Part shown: piece by piece, positions 53,190 through 61,274 of the stretch | Position numbering within the stretch: position 1 is the first letter of the stretch | Layout of the letters: every line of letters starts with the position of its first letter | Source: Azoarcus indigens | Lineage (GTDB): Bacteria; Pseudomonadota; Gammaproteobacteria; Burkholderiales; Rhodocyclaceae | Direction: 5' to 3' | DNA: 64,000 nt | NCBI RefSeq assembly: GCF_004361735.1 | Contig: NZ_SNVV01000008.1 | Coordinates: 124,001-188,000, forward strand | Program-made: the position numbers and the translations under genes | Notes under the pieces: generated by a model | What the model was told of the DNA's origin: nothing | The model's database searches: none | What the model saw: the letters and a program-made list of their open reading frames with translations, nothing else

Positions 53190-53243
53190 CTCGCTCTCCC
53201 TCGCGGGAGAAGGCCGGGGAGCGAAGGCGCCCCGCAGGGGCGG
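53190..53243. repeat. Composite GC-rich intergenic repeat, copy 2
   Basis: Contains GGCGCCCCGCAGGGGCGG (53226-53243), the exact reverse complement of 15577-15594. It is preceded by a CTCTCCCTCGCGGGAG-type hairpin. It lies between the convergent cheW and nnrS genes. The inverted orientation relative to copy 1 supports a dispersed repeat family. Confidence 0.65.
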
Positions 53244-53261
53244 CTGCGAGTCCGTGCCCCC

Positions 53262-54446
53262 TCACCCCGGCCGCCCATCCACCCGCGGCGAGCTCAGCCA
53301 CGGCAGGTAGCGCACCAGGTAGAGCAGGAAGGCCAGCGCCCAGGCGGTGGCGGCCAGGTGGATGCCGCCCAGCGCCATGCCGGGCACTGCGATCAGCGTC
53401 GCCACCCGGACGAAGGCCGCCAGGTGCACCAGCACATAGGCCGCCGTCTCCAGCTTGCCAGCCTTGAGCATGCGGCCGGTGTGGCCGAGGGCAGTGCGGG
53501 TGATCATGCCAATGATGAGGCCGCCGGTGGCGCCTATCGCCAAGGCATGGATGGCCGCCGAGCGCGGCAGCCAGCTCAGCTGCGACGCCGCCAGCAACGC
53601 CAGCCCGGCCGGAATCCACAGCACGGAAAGGTGCAGCACCCACAGCAGCGGCTGGCCGCGCGCCGCCCAGCCGTTCCAGCCGGCCACCCGCAACAGCTGC
53701 AGCACCGCCGCCAGCAGCGACAGCGCCGCCGCCCACGCCCCGGCGCCGAACACCCAGGCCGCCAGCGCGATCAGCGTCGTCACCACCGCCGCCATCTCCA
53801 CCTTGGGCTTGCGCCACTGCTTCACCCCGCGCACCGCGTTGAAGGTGAACATCGGCACCACCCGGCCGGCGATCAGGGATTCCAGCATCACCACCAGCGC
53901 CAGCGCCGCATGCAGCGCCGCCAGCGGGTCCAGCGCGATCACGCCCAGCGCGGCGAGGTGGAAGCAGAGGTTGGCGGCGGCCAGCAGCAGCGGCAGCGCG
54001 CCGACCACATAGTTGCGCCGGCTGCCGGCGCGCACCATCACGCGCATCAGGGCCCCGCCGGCCAGCGGCAGGAAAGCGAAATCCACCGCTGCCGCCCAGG
54101 GGCCGCTGCCCAGCGCCATCGCCAGCCGACCGGCCAGCCACAGCAGCGCCAGCGCCGCCAGCGGCGCGCCATTGGGCGTGTCCAGCCCGGTCCAGTTGCG
54201 GCCGGCGGTGAACAGGAAGCCGATGATGACCGCCGCGGCAAAGCCGAACAGCATCTCGTGCGCGTGCCACCACATGCCTGGCAGCGGCGTATTCACCACG
54301 CCCGCCAGTACCAGCACCCACACCGGCACCGCGATGGCGGCGAAGGCGGCGGCCAGCAGGTAGAAGGGGCGGAAACCGAGGGCGAACAGGGCGAAACCGC
54401 GCGGCGGCTCGTTCCTGCCCGGCTCTTCAAGCTGGAGCATGGCCAT
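53262..54446 (-). CDS. nnrS: NnrS family protein
   Basis: 394-residue polytopic membrane protein with about 12 helices. NnrS signatures include FALGFRPFYLLAAAFAAIAVP, NTPLPGMWWHAHEMLFGFAAAVIIGFLFTAGRNWTG and AIGATGGLIIGMITRTALGHTGR with conserved His. NnrS is a haem/copper protein that protects against nitric oxide stress and is common in denitrifiers. No nor or nir gene is visible in the window. The start follows a GAGAGAAAAATC region. Confidence 0.9.
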   Translation of the reverse strand: MAMLQLEEPGRNEPPRGFALFALGFRPFYLLAAAFAAIAVPVWVLVLAGVVNTPLPGMWWHAHEMLFGFAAAVIIGFLFTAGRNWTGLDTPNGAPLAALALLWLAGRLAMALGSGPWAAAVDFAFLPLAGGALMRVMVRAGSRRNYVVGALPLLLAAANLCFHLAALGVIALDPLAALHAALALVVMLESLIAGRVVPMFTFNAVRGVKQWRKPKVEMAAVVTTLIALAAWVFGAGAWAAALSLLAAVLQLLRVAGWNGWAARGQPLLWVLHLSVLWIPAGLALLAASQLSWLPRSAAIHALAIGATGGLIIGMITRTALGHTGRMLKAGKLETAAYVLVHLAAFVRVATLIAVPGMALGGIHLAATAWALAFLLYLVRYLPWLSSPRVDGRPG

Positions 54447-54613
54447 GATTTTTCTCTCTGAGATAGCGGGATGCGGCGAACTCTAGGGCGCGCCGACGGC
54501 CGAAACCTTGACCCCGGATAAGAAGCGCTGGCCGCTTCGACAACGCAGCCCGGCGATTCGACAATTCCGCCGGCCGCCCCGGAACGGGCCGCCTGGCGAC
54601 ACAGGAGAAGGAC

Positions 54614-55843
54614 ATGGCAACAGGCACTGCAAACGGACGTGACTTCAACATCGTGCTGCTGGAGGGCATACACGCCACCGCGTTGGAAACCCTGGCCGCC
54701 GCCGGCCACACCCGGGTCAGCTCGCATGCGCGTTCCCTGGCCGGCGACGAGCTGATCGCCGCCCTGGCCGAGGCCGACCTGGTCGGCATCCGCTCCCGCA
54801 CCCAGCTCACCGCCGAGGTGCTGGCGCAGCTGCCGCGGCTGGCCGCCATCGGCTGCTTCTGCATCGGCACCAACCAGGTGGACCTGGCCGCCGCCGCCCA
54901 GCGCGGCATCCCGGTGTTCAATGCCCCCTTCTCCAACACCCGCAGCGTGGCCGAGCTGGTGCTGGCCGAGATCGTGATGCTGATGCGCGGCATTCCGGAG
55001 AAGAACGCCCTGCTCCACCGCGGCGGCTGGATGAAGAGCGCCGCCAACGCCTGGGAAGTGCGCGGCAAGACGCTGGGCATCATCGGCTACGGCCACATCG
55101 GCACCCAGATCGGCGTGCTGGCCGAGCAACTGGGCATGAACGTGGTGTTCCACGACATCGAGGCCAAGCTGCCACTGGGCAACGCCCGCCAGCTCGGCTC
55201 GCTGGAAGCCCTGCTGGCGGCGGCCGACGTGGTCAGCCTGCATGTACCGGAAACCCCCGCCACCCGCGACATGATGGGCGCCGCCCAGTTCGCCGCGATG
55301 AAGCCGGGCAGCTTCCTCATCAACGCCTCGCGCGGCACGGTGGTGGATATCGACGCCCTGGCCGCGGCGCTGGAGCGCAAGCAGCTGCTGGGTGCCGCCA
55401 TCGACGTCTTCCCGGTGGAGCCCAAGGGCAACGACGATCCCTTCGTGACGCCGCTGCTGCGCTTCGAGAACGTCATCCTCACCCCCCACATCGGCGGCTC
55501 CACCGCCGAGGCGCAAGCCAACATCGGCCGCGAGGTGGCGGCCAAGCTGGCGCGCTACGGCGACAACGGCTCCACCGCCACCGCGGTGAATTTCCCCCAG
55601 GTGACGCTGCCGGAGCCGGCCGGCCAGTGCCGCATCCTGCACATCCACCACAACGTACCCGGCATGCTGGCGCGCATCAACGAGCGCTTCTCCGCCGCCG
55701 GCATCAACATCGTCGCCCAGTACCTGCAGACCACGCCGGACATCGGCTATGTGGTGATAGACGCCGACGCTGACGCCAGCCGGGTGGCTTTCGACGAACT
55801 CAAGGCGATAGAGGGAACGATACGCTGCCGCATCGTGTGCTGA
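54614..55843 (+). CDS. serA: D-3-Phosphoglycerate dehydrogenase
   Basis: 409 residues, the length of E. coli SerA. The NAD domain has GIIGYGHIGTQIGVLAEQLGM, the active-site His is in VILTPHIGGSTAEAQANIG, and the substrate domain has VGIRSRTQLTAEVL. A C-terminal ACT domain (CRILHIHHNVPGMLARINERFSAAGINI) allows serine feedback. It is the first enzyme of serine synthesis. The start follows AGGAGAAGGAC. A terminator follows at 55861. Confidence 0.94.
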   Translation: MATGTANGRDFNIVLLEGIHATALETLAAAGHTRVSSHARSLAGDELIAALAEADLVGIRSRTQLTAEVLAQLPRLAAIGCFCIGTNQVDLAAAAQRGIPVFNAPFSNTRSVAELVLAEIVMLMRGIPEKNALLHRGGWMKSAANAWEVRGKTLGIIGYGHIGTQIGVLAEQLGMNVVFHDIEAKLPLGNARQLGSLEALLAAADVVSLHVPETPATRDMMGAAQFAAMKPGSFLINASRGTVVDIDALAAALERKQLLGAAIDVFPVEPKGNDDPFVTPLLRFENVILTPHIGGSTAEAQANIGREVAAKLARYGDNGSTATAVNFPQVTLPEPAGQCRILHIHHNVPGMLARINERFSAAGINIVAQYLQTTPDIGYVVIDADADASRVAFDELKAIEGTIRCRIVC

Positions 55844-55860
55844 AGCGGCGCTGAAACCTG

Positions 55861-55890
55861 AAGGGCCGCGGCATGCGGCCTTTCCTTTTC
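55861..55890 (+). terminator. Intrinsic terminator after serA
   Basis: GGGCCGC and GCGGCCT form a short GC stem with a small loop, followed by TTCCTTTTC. It begins 17 bp after the serA stop and lies before the convergent nitroreductase gene. Confidence 0.65.
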
Positions 55891-55977
55891 GCGCTCCGCG
55901 CCGGACGGACCGCTGTGGCCTTCCTTCTCCCGCGCCCGGCCCCCGCGCCGGATGCGCCTTCCAGGCTGTGCCTGCCC

Positions 55978-57630
55978 TCAAGCCATGCTGCGCGCCGGAT
56001 ACGCCGGCTCCGTCCCCACCCGGCCATCCTCCACCGCCGCGCCCACCGAAAAACCGTACAGGCTCTGGAAGCGGCGGTCGGTAATGCCCAGCAGTTCGTG
56101 GATCACATCATCGAAATAGCAGCCTATGCCGGTGCCGCGCATGCCGGCCGCCTCCGCCTCCAGGTAGAGCACCTGGCCGAGCGCACCCGCCTCCCAGAAC
56201 AGCCGCCGGTAGGCCGCCGGCCCTTCCGCCGCCAGCACCGGCTCGAAGGCAGCCACCATGGCCACCGCGAAGGCGCCGTCCGCCGCCAGCGCCTGGTGGC
56301 AGTTGGCGATCTGCGCATAGCGGCCGAGGTCGCCCTCGGCGAGGCGGAACAGCGGCAGGCCCAGCGCCACCTCGTCCAGCTCGGTCCAATGCGGGAAACG
56401 GCCCAGGGCCGCCTGCAGGCCGCTGCGCGCCGCCGGCTCGCGCAGCAGCAGGTAGACGCCGGGAGCGAAGCCGCGCACCCGGTGCAGGAAGAACACCGGA
56501 TGCACCGCCACCGGCCACGGCAGCGCCGGCCAGGGCGCCCGCGCCTGTGGCAGCAGCGCCGCCACCAGGCGGACGAAGGCCTCGCCGGACAGCACCCGCT
56601 CACCATCCATCTCCACCGCGCTGCGGCGGCTGCGGAAGATCTGCCGCGCCGGCAGCGGCCGCGGCGGCAACTCCGGCGGCAGCACGCTGGCAGAGGCGGC
56701 GGTCCATTGCCCCGGCGCGCTCTCCCGCCGGCAGGCCAGGGCCACCTCGTCGATCACCGGCCAGCTGGCATGCTCGCCGCTCAGGCGGTTGGGCACGCCA
56801 GCCATGGTCGCCGCCCAGGTTTCCGGCAGCGCGGCCAGCGCCGGCAGCCAGCGCCGCCCGGTGCCGGCGGGCAAGGGACGTGGCGACAGCGCCAGCAGCG
56901 CGCCCGGCCACTCCGCCTCCGGGCCGCTGTGGTCGAACAGCCCGGCCAGGGTGGCGATGCAGTCGTCGCCGGCACCAGCCAGCACGCTGGCCTCCCAGCC
57001 CAGCGCGGCAGCAGCGCAGGCGAGCTGGGCGAGGGCATGGCCAAGGTCGTGCTGGCAGTAGCGGTAGGCGCGCTCGCCGTATTTCCAGGCCTCGCGCCAG
57101 GGGATGGAGCCGAGCGCGATCAGAAAGCCGCCGTCCGGCAGGCCGTGCACCAGCCGGCTCCAGCTCCCGGCGTCCAGGCTGGCGCGGCAGGCCAGGGCGT
57201 GATCCTGTACCTCGTAGTGGTACATCCCCGCCTCCTCGCCCAGGCCCGGCAATGGCGGCAGCAGCAGATAGGCTTCGGTGGGATGCAGATTGCCGCTGGA
57301 GGGGTTGCAGCGCACCGCCCAGCGGCTGCTGCCGGCGCGCTTCCAGGCGGAGATCGCCAGCGCGTCGTAGAGCAGCCGGCTGACGGCGGCCAGGGTCAGC
57401 GGCGCCGGCGCCACCTGGCCGGCCAGCGCCTCGTCCAGCGTGGGCACGGCCGTCACCGGCTCGGCCAGCGGCAGCAGCGTGCGGGACACGCCGGCGTAGC
57501 GACGGAAGGGGTCCGGCTGGTTGGCCCAGTCCAGCTGCCCCGGAGAAGGTGCGTAGCGGTCCAGCCTGTGCTTGCTGCGCTCGTGATAGTCGATTACCGC
57601 CGCCATGCGGGCGACCGGGCTCAAATCCAT
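55978..57630 (-). CDS. SagB-type tandem nitroreductase
   Basis: 550 residues with two nitroreductase-like halves. The first half has YHERSKHRLDRYAPSPGQLDWANQPDPFRRYAG and RWAVRCNPSSGNLHPTEAYLLLP, the SagB mark. The second has IFRSRRSAVEMDGE through LGQVLYLEAEAAGMRGTGIGCYFDDVIHELLGI. SagB-type flavoenzymes oxidise azolines to azoles in peptide natural products, but many stand-alone members have unknown roles. No YcaO or precursor-peptide gene is nearby. The start is uncertain: 57630 has GAGG nearby, while 57645 abuts a perfect hairpin. Confidence 0.8.
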   Translation of the reverse strand: MDLSPVARMAAVIDYHERSKHRLDRYAPSPGQLDWANQPDPFRRYAGVSRTLLPLAEPVTAVPTLDEALAGQVAPAPLTLAAVSRLLYDALAISAWKRAGSSRWAVRCNPSSGNLHPTEAYLLLPPLPGLGEEAGMYHYEVQDHALACRASLDAGSWSRLVHGLPDGGFLIALGSIPWREAWKYGERAYRYCQHDLGHALAQLACAAAALGWEASVLAGAGDDCIATLAGLFDHSGPEAEWPGALLALSPRPLPAGTGRRWLPALAALPETWAATMAGVPNRLSGEHASWPVIDEVALACRRESAPGQWTAASASVLPPELPPRPLPARQIFRSRRSAVEMDGERVLSGEAFVRLVAALLPQARAPWPALPWPVAVHPVFFLHRVRGFAPGVYLLLREPAARSGLQAALGRFPHWTELDEVALGLPLFRLAEGDLGRYAQIANCHQALAADGAFAVAMVAAFEPVLAAEGPAAYRRLFWEAGALGQVLYLEAEAAGMRGTGIGCYFDDVIHELLGITDRRFQSLYGFSVGAAVEDGRVGTEPAYPARSMA

Positions 57631-57650
57631 GGCGCACCTCGACATCGTTG

Positions 57651-57669
57651 CCTGTCCGTTGCGGACAGG
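57651..57669. promoter_or_regulatory. Perfect dyad in divergent region before nitroreductase
   Basis: CCTGTCCGTTGCGGACAGG: 8-bp perfect arms around 3 bases. It lies 6 bp before the alternative start at 57645, 21 bp before the preferred start. It may be an operator or a hairpin masking the start region; which is unknown. Confidence 0.4.
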
Positions 57670-57859
57670 AAAAAGCCGCGTGGGTTCGCGGCGCGCGGAC
57701 GGCCGCTGGCACAACACCGCCAGGCGTGAAACCGGACGGCGGCGGCGCCGGTCTCCCGCCCGGCTCTGCGGAAAAGGCCCTGCAGTACAATCGGCCCTCG
57801 CCGACCGGCAAACGCCCCGCCCCACGGCGGATGGGGCGCAACGACCACCCGAGATTCCG

Positions 57860-58285
57860 ATGGCCTACGACGACAACAACATCTTCGCCCGCATCCTGCG
57901 CGGCGAAGCCCCCTGCGTCCCGGTGTTCGAGGACGCGTTTACCCTGGCCTTCATGGACGTCATGCCGCAAGCCGACGGCCATGTGCTGGTGATCCCGAAG
58001 GAGCCGGCCGCCACCTTGTTCGACCTCTCGCCGGAGGGCGCCGCCGCCAGCATCCGCAGCACCCGCCGCGCCGCCATCGCGGTGCGCGACGCCTTCGCCG
58101 CGCCCGGCGTGTTCGTCGGCCAGTTCAACGGCGCCGCCGCCGGCCAGACGGTGCCCCACTGCCATTTCCATGTGATTCCGCGCTTCCCCGACGCCAAGCC
58201 GCGGGCGCACGCCAGCGTAATGGAAGACAGCGCCAAGCTGCGCGCCTTCGCCGAACGCATCATCGCCGCGCTGCCGCCGGCCTGA
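57860..58285 (+). CDS. HIT-family hydrolase
   Basis: 141-residue histidine-triad protein with the motif VPHCHFHVIPRF near residues 107-118, preceded by IFARILRGEAPCVPVFED and ADGHVLVIPKEPA. It is a nucleotide-binding hydrolase of the HinT/Fhit branch. The start at 57860 gives a canonical N-terminus; the longer open frame upstream overlaps the dyad region and is rejected. Confidence 0.88.
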   Translation: MAYDDNNIFARILRGEAPCVPVFEDAFTLAFMDVMPQADGHVLVIPKEPAATLFDLSPEGAAASIRSTRRAAIAVRDAFAAPGVFVGQFNGAAAGQTVPHCHFHVIPRFPDAKPRAHASVMEDSAKLRAFAERIIAALPPA

Positions 58286-58407
58286 GCTCATCCCCGCGGC
58301 CGCACTCCCCGGGCAGCAGGCCGCTCGCCGCGGCTTACGCACTGGACGGCGCCAGCGGGGGCGAGGACAATTTCCGCGGTCAGCCCACCGTCCGCGCCCA
58401 TCGCCAG

Positions 58408-58857
58408 ATGAAGACTCCGCCGGCCGAACGCAGCATGCAGGAAACCCGCAGCGCCGCCACGGCGCGCCCGCCGCGCGGGCTGCGGCGCTGGGCCTGGCTG
58501 GCGCTGGCCTACATCAGCCTGGGGCTGGCGCTGGTGGCGCTGGCCATTCCCGGCATCCCCTCCACCGAATTCGTGCTGCTGTCCGCCTGGGCGGCGGCCA
58601 AGAGCTCGCCCCGCCTCACCGCCTGGCTGGAGAACCACCGCCTGTTCGGCCCCATGCTGCACAACTGGCGCAATGGCCGGCTGGTGAGCCGCCGGGCCAA
58701 GATCAGCGCCTCGCTGGCAATGAGCGTCTGCCTGTTGATCATGCTGTGGACGGTGCCGCAGCGCTGGGTGATCGTGCTCGCCACCCTGGGCATGGGCGCC
58801 GGCGCCCTGTGGATGTGGTCGCGCCCGGAGCCGGACACCAACCGACGCGGCTCGTGA
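58408..58857 (+). CDS. DUF454 (YbaN-like) inner-membrane protein
   Basis: 149 residues with three to four helices and the family motif YISLGLALVALAIPGIPSTEFVLLSAWAAAKSSPRL, then WLENHRLFGPMLHNWRNGRLVSRRAK. The function is unknown. The N-terminus carries a basic, low-complexity stretch; a later Met near residue 12 could be the start. Confidence 0.83.
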   Translation: MKTPPAERSMQETRSAATARPPRGLRRWAWLALAYISLGLALVALAIPGIPSTEFVLLSAWAAAKSSPRLTAWLENHRLFGPMLHNWRNGRLVSRRAKISASLAMSVCLLIMLWTVPQRWVIVLATLGMGAGALWMWSRPEPDTNRRGS

Positions 58858-58878
58858 GGCGCCGCTTCCCCCGCGGCG

Positions 58879-59175
58879 TCAGCCGATCTCGTCCAGCAGC
58901 AGGATCTGGATATCGCCGCTGCCATGCTCGGCCAGCACGCCGCCCAGCGCCTGGAAATGCTCGGTTGCCTCATGCGCCGCCAGCGCGCTGCGGTCGCGCC
59001 AGCGCTCGATGACCACATAACGGCCGGCAACGTCCCTGTCCTTGTGCAGCCGGTACCACTGGCAGCCGGCCTCCCGCCGCGATGCTTCGGCGCAGCGCGC
59101 CAGCGCCGCCCCCACCGCCTCTTCGCCGCCGGGCTTCGCCTGCACGATGGCAACCACGTCCAGCAATCCGCTCAT
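58879..59175 (-). CDS. ABM-domain quinol monooxygenase-like protein
   Basis: 98-residue antibiotic-biosynthesis-monooxygenase (YgiN-like) ferredoxin-fold protein: LLDVVAIVQAKPGGEEAVGAALARCAEASRREAGCQWYRLHKD and YVVIERWRDRSALAAHEATEHFQALG. Such cofactor-free proteins oxidise quinols or scavenge reactive compounds. The start at 59175 follows AAGGAATGGACAC. Confidence 0.85.
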   Translation of the reverse strand: MSGLLDVVAIVQAKPGGEEAVGAALARCAEASRREAGCQWYRLHKDRDVAGRYVVIERWRDRSALAAHEATEHFQALGGVLAEHGSGDIQILLLDEIG

Positions 59176-59563
59176 GTGTCCATTCCTTACGGGTTGAGAA
59201 ACTCGATGAATACTGCCGCCGCCATTGGACGAGGCCGTTGGCAGGTAAGGCGCCCCGCCCTGCAAAGGGCCGGCAACAGGCTGGCCCAGACCGCCGGCCA
59301 AGAAGGCGCAAGCCGGCCCCGATCGCACCACAAGACCGCTGACATGCGGGCATGCCCCTGGGCTCGGCGCTGGACACGAGCGATCGATTATCCGATATTC
59401 CCGCGACCGCCCGCGCCGGCGGCCCGCTGCACGGCAGCTACCGGCGCCATAACAATAGACCAGGCCTCCCCTCCCCCATGTCGGCCCGCTCCCTGCCCCA
59501 CCCCTGCCCCTTGCCTCCGGCCACGGCCCGCCGTTGCCGCCTCGCCCCGGCCGGAGCCGCCTG
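59176..59563. other. Gap before DUF4105 gene
   Basis: 388 bp between divergent genes. No recognisable promoter, hairpin or gene stands out. It is slightly less GC-rich near 59200 and 59450, where promoters for the two flanking genes may lie. Confidence 0.4.
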
Positions 59564-60562
59564 ATGAGGCGCAGCCGCCCCGTGCTCCGCAGCCTGCTCA
59601 GCCTGGCCGGGCTGCTGGCCACCACCTGGGGGGCGATGGCGCTGGGCTACCGGCTGGAGTGGCCACTGGCCGGCCTGGGCCTGCTGATCGCCGGCTGGAC
59701 GCTGCTCGGGCTCGGCCTGGTCGTGGCGCTGTGGCGCGGCCATGCCAGCATGGCCTTGGCCGGCTACGCACTGGCCTTCGCGGTGCTGCTCGCCTGGTGG
59801 AACAGTCTGCAGCCTTCCAACGACCGCGACTGGAGCGATGACGTGGCACGGCTGACGACCGGCCGCAGCGAGGGTTCGCAACTGCATCTGCGCAACGTGC
59901 GCAATTTCGACTGGCACTCGGACGAGGACTACACCATCGCCTGGGAAAACCGCGACTACGATCTCGACGGACTGCGCTCGGTGGACATGCTCACCTCCTA
60001 CTGGGGCATGCCGGCCATCGCCCATGTCCTGGTGTCCTTCGGCTTCGACGACGGCCGCTTCCTCACCTTCACCGTGGAGATCCGCAAGGAGCGCGGCGAG
60101 GCTTATTCGGAGATCGGCGGCTTCTTCAAGCAGTTCGAGTTGAGCATCCTCGCCACCGACGAGCGCGACGCCATCCGCGTGCGCAGCAACATCCGCGGCG
60201 AGGACGTCTATCTCTACCGGGTGGCCATGCCGCAATCGACGATGCGCGCGCTGCTGCTGTCCTATGTCGAGCAGGCCAACGCCCTGGCGCGCCGGCCGCG
60301 CTTCTACAACACCGTCACCGCCAACTGCACCACCATCGTGTTCGACATGATGCGCAAGATCGTCGGCGGCCTGCCGCTGGACCACCGCCTGCTGCTCACC
60401 GGCTACCTGCCGGGCTATGTGCGGGACGTCGGCGGCCTGCAGCCCGGCCATACGCTGGAGGAACTGCGCAGCCGCGGCCGCATCACCGACCGCGCCCTGC
60501 GCGCCGGCGACAGCAAAGACTTTTCAACGCGGATACGGCTGGGAGTACCGGGCTGGGAGTGA
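59564..60562 (+). CDS. DUF4105 membrane-anchored protein
   Basis: 332 residues. Two or three N-terminal helices ([57 protein letters not shown]) are followed by a periplasmic DUF4105 domain with FDWHSDEDYTIAWENRDYDL, SFGFDDGRFLTFTVEIRKERGEAY and FYNTVTANCTTIVFD. The late Asn-Cys segment resembles a cysteine-peptidase-like site of this family, but activity is unproven. The start at 59564 replaces an upstream TTG start. Confidence 0.83.
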   Translation: MRRSRPVLRSLLSLAGLLATTWGAMALGYRLEWPLAGLGLLIAGWTLLGLGLVVALWRGHASMALAGYALAFAVLLAWWNSLQPSNDRDWSDDVARLTTGRSEGSQLHLRNVRNFDWHSDEDYTIAWENRDYDLDGLRSVDMLTSYWGMPAIAHVLVSFGFDDGRFLTFTVEIRKERGEAYSEIGGFFKQFELSILATDERDAIRVRSNIRGEDVYLYRVAMPQSTMRALLLSYVEQANALARRPRFYNTVTANCTTIVFDMMRKIVGGLPLDHRLLLTGYLPGYVRDVGGLQPGHTLEELRSRGRITDRALRAGDSKDFSTRIRLGVPGWE

Positions 60563-60565
60563 GTC

Positions 60566-60895
60566 TTGCCCCCCGTCCTGGAGCAGCACCCGTTCCAGGT
60601 CGAGCGCGCAGCCTGCAGCCACAGTTCCGCCAGCGCTGACAGGCGCTGCGTCTCGCTGAGCCCGCCCAGCCGCCCCAGCCCTGTCCTGCAACCATCCCCT
60701 GCAGCCCCACCATCCGCAATGCCGCCCCGCGGGCGTGCTGAGCTAGCCGGTGGAAAACACGTCTCCCCAGCGCAAGCTCACGTAATCGGGGCTCTCCCGC
60801 GGGCTGACCTTGACACCGGCACAGGCAGCCAGCATCGCAACGGCAAGGAGCAGCGGCAGGCGGAGCAGGCAAAGCGCGGGACGGACATCGGCAGA
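60566..60895 (-). pseudogene. Decayed lipoprotein (alpha/beta-hydrolase-like) remnant
   Basis: On the minus strand a lipoprotein signal (LPLLLAVAMLAACAGVKVSP) and SPDYVSLRWGDVFSTG meet a stop at 60743. Similarity to the same family continues past it in shifted frames: ALRMVGLQG, then GLSETQRLSALAELWLQAA ending near 60600. The order recalls the N-terminus of betaproteobacterial lipoprotein hydrolases (GDVLTTG, then QRLSALAELWL). No good start codon precedes the signal. I read this as a frameshifted, truncated gene. The family match is from memory. Confidence 0.45.
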
Positions 60896-61015
60896 CCCGC
60901 AGTGGAGCGGCGATGGCAGAAAGAGACCGTGTGCTGCCCCCCGCCGCAGCGCCCTGCGCCATCGCCAATTAATTAAACAAAAATATGAAATAAGGCGAAG
61001 AAGCTTATCACTCGG

Positions 61016-61028
61016 CGGTGTAACACCG
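61016..61028. promoter_or_regulatory. Short palindrome upstream of efflux operon
   Basis: CGGTGTAACACCG: 6-bp arms around one base, 37 bp before the predicted -35 box. It could be an operator for a TetR-type repressor; no regulator gene is adjacent within the window. Confidence 0.35.
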
Positions 61029-61064
61029 TTTTCCGGACATCCCAACATCAGCGGGTATGCTTCA

Positions 61065-61094
61065 TTGACGAATATTCAACAGCGGCAGGATAAT
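61065..61094 (+). promoter_or_regulatory. Sigma-70 promoter of efflux operon
   Basis: TTGACG, 18 bp, then GATAAT, in an AT-richer island. Transcription would begin near 61101, leaving a leader of about 170 nt before 61275 in which no convincing gene was found. Confidence 0.55.
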
Positions 61095-61274
61095 CAGGCC
61101 ACAGGTGAACTCTACCGGGAGCAAAAGCAAGGAGCCCCCAGCTGGTATGCTCCGTGGCGTCGCTTCCATGACGACATGCCATGCCGGATGCAAGCGGGTA
61201 TCGCCCGCTGGGCGTGGCAAGGGCCCGCGGCAAAGCGCGGGCGGCGATCCGTTTTTTCCGTATCAGGACCATCC

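Noticed and set aside
60810-61274. 155-codon extension of the outer-membrane factor
   Set aside because: It crosses the promoter region and would bury the lipoprotein signal inside the protein.
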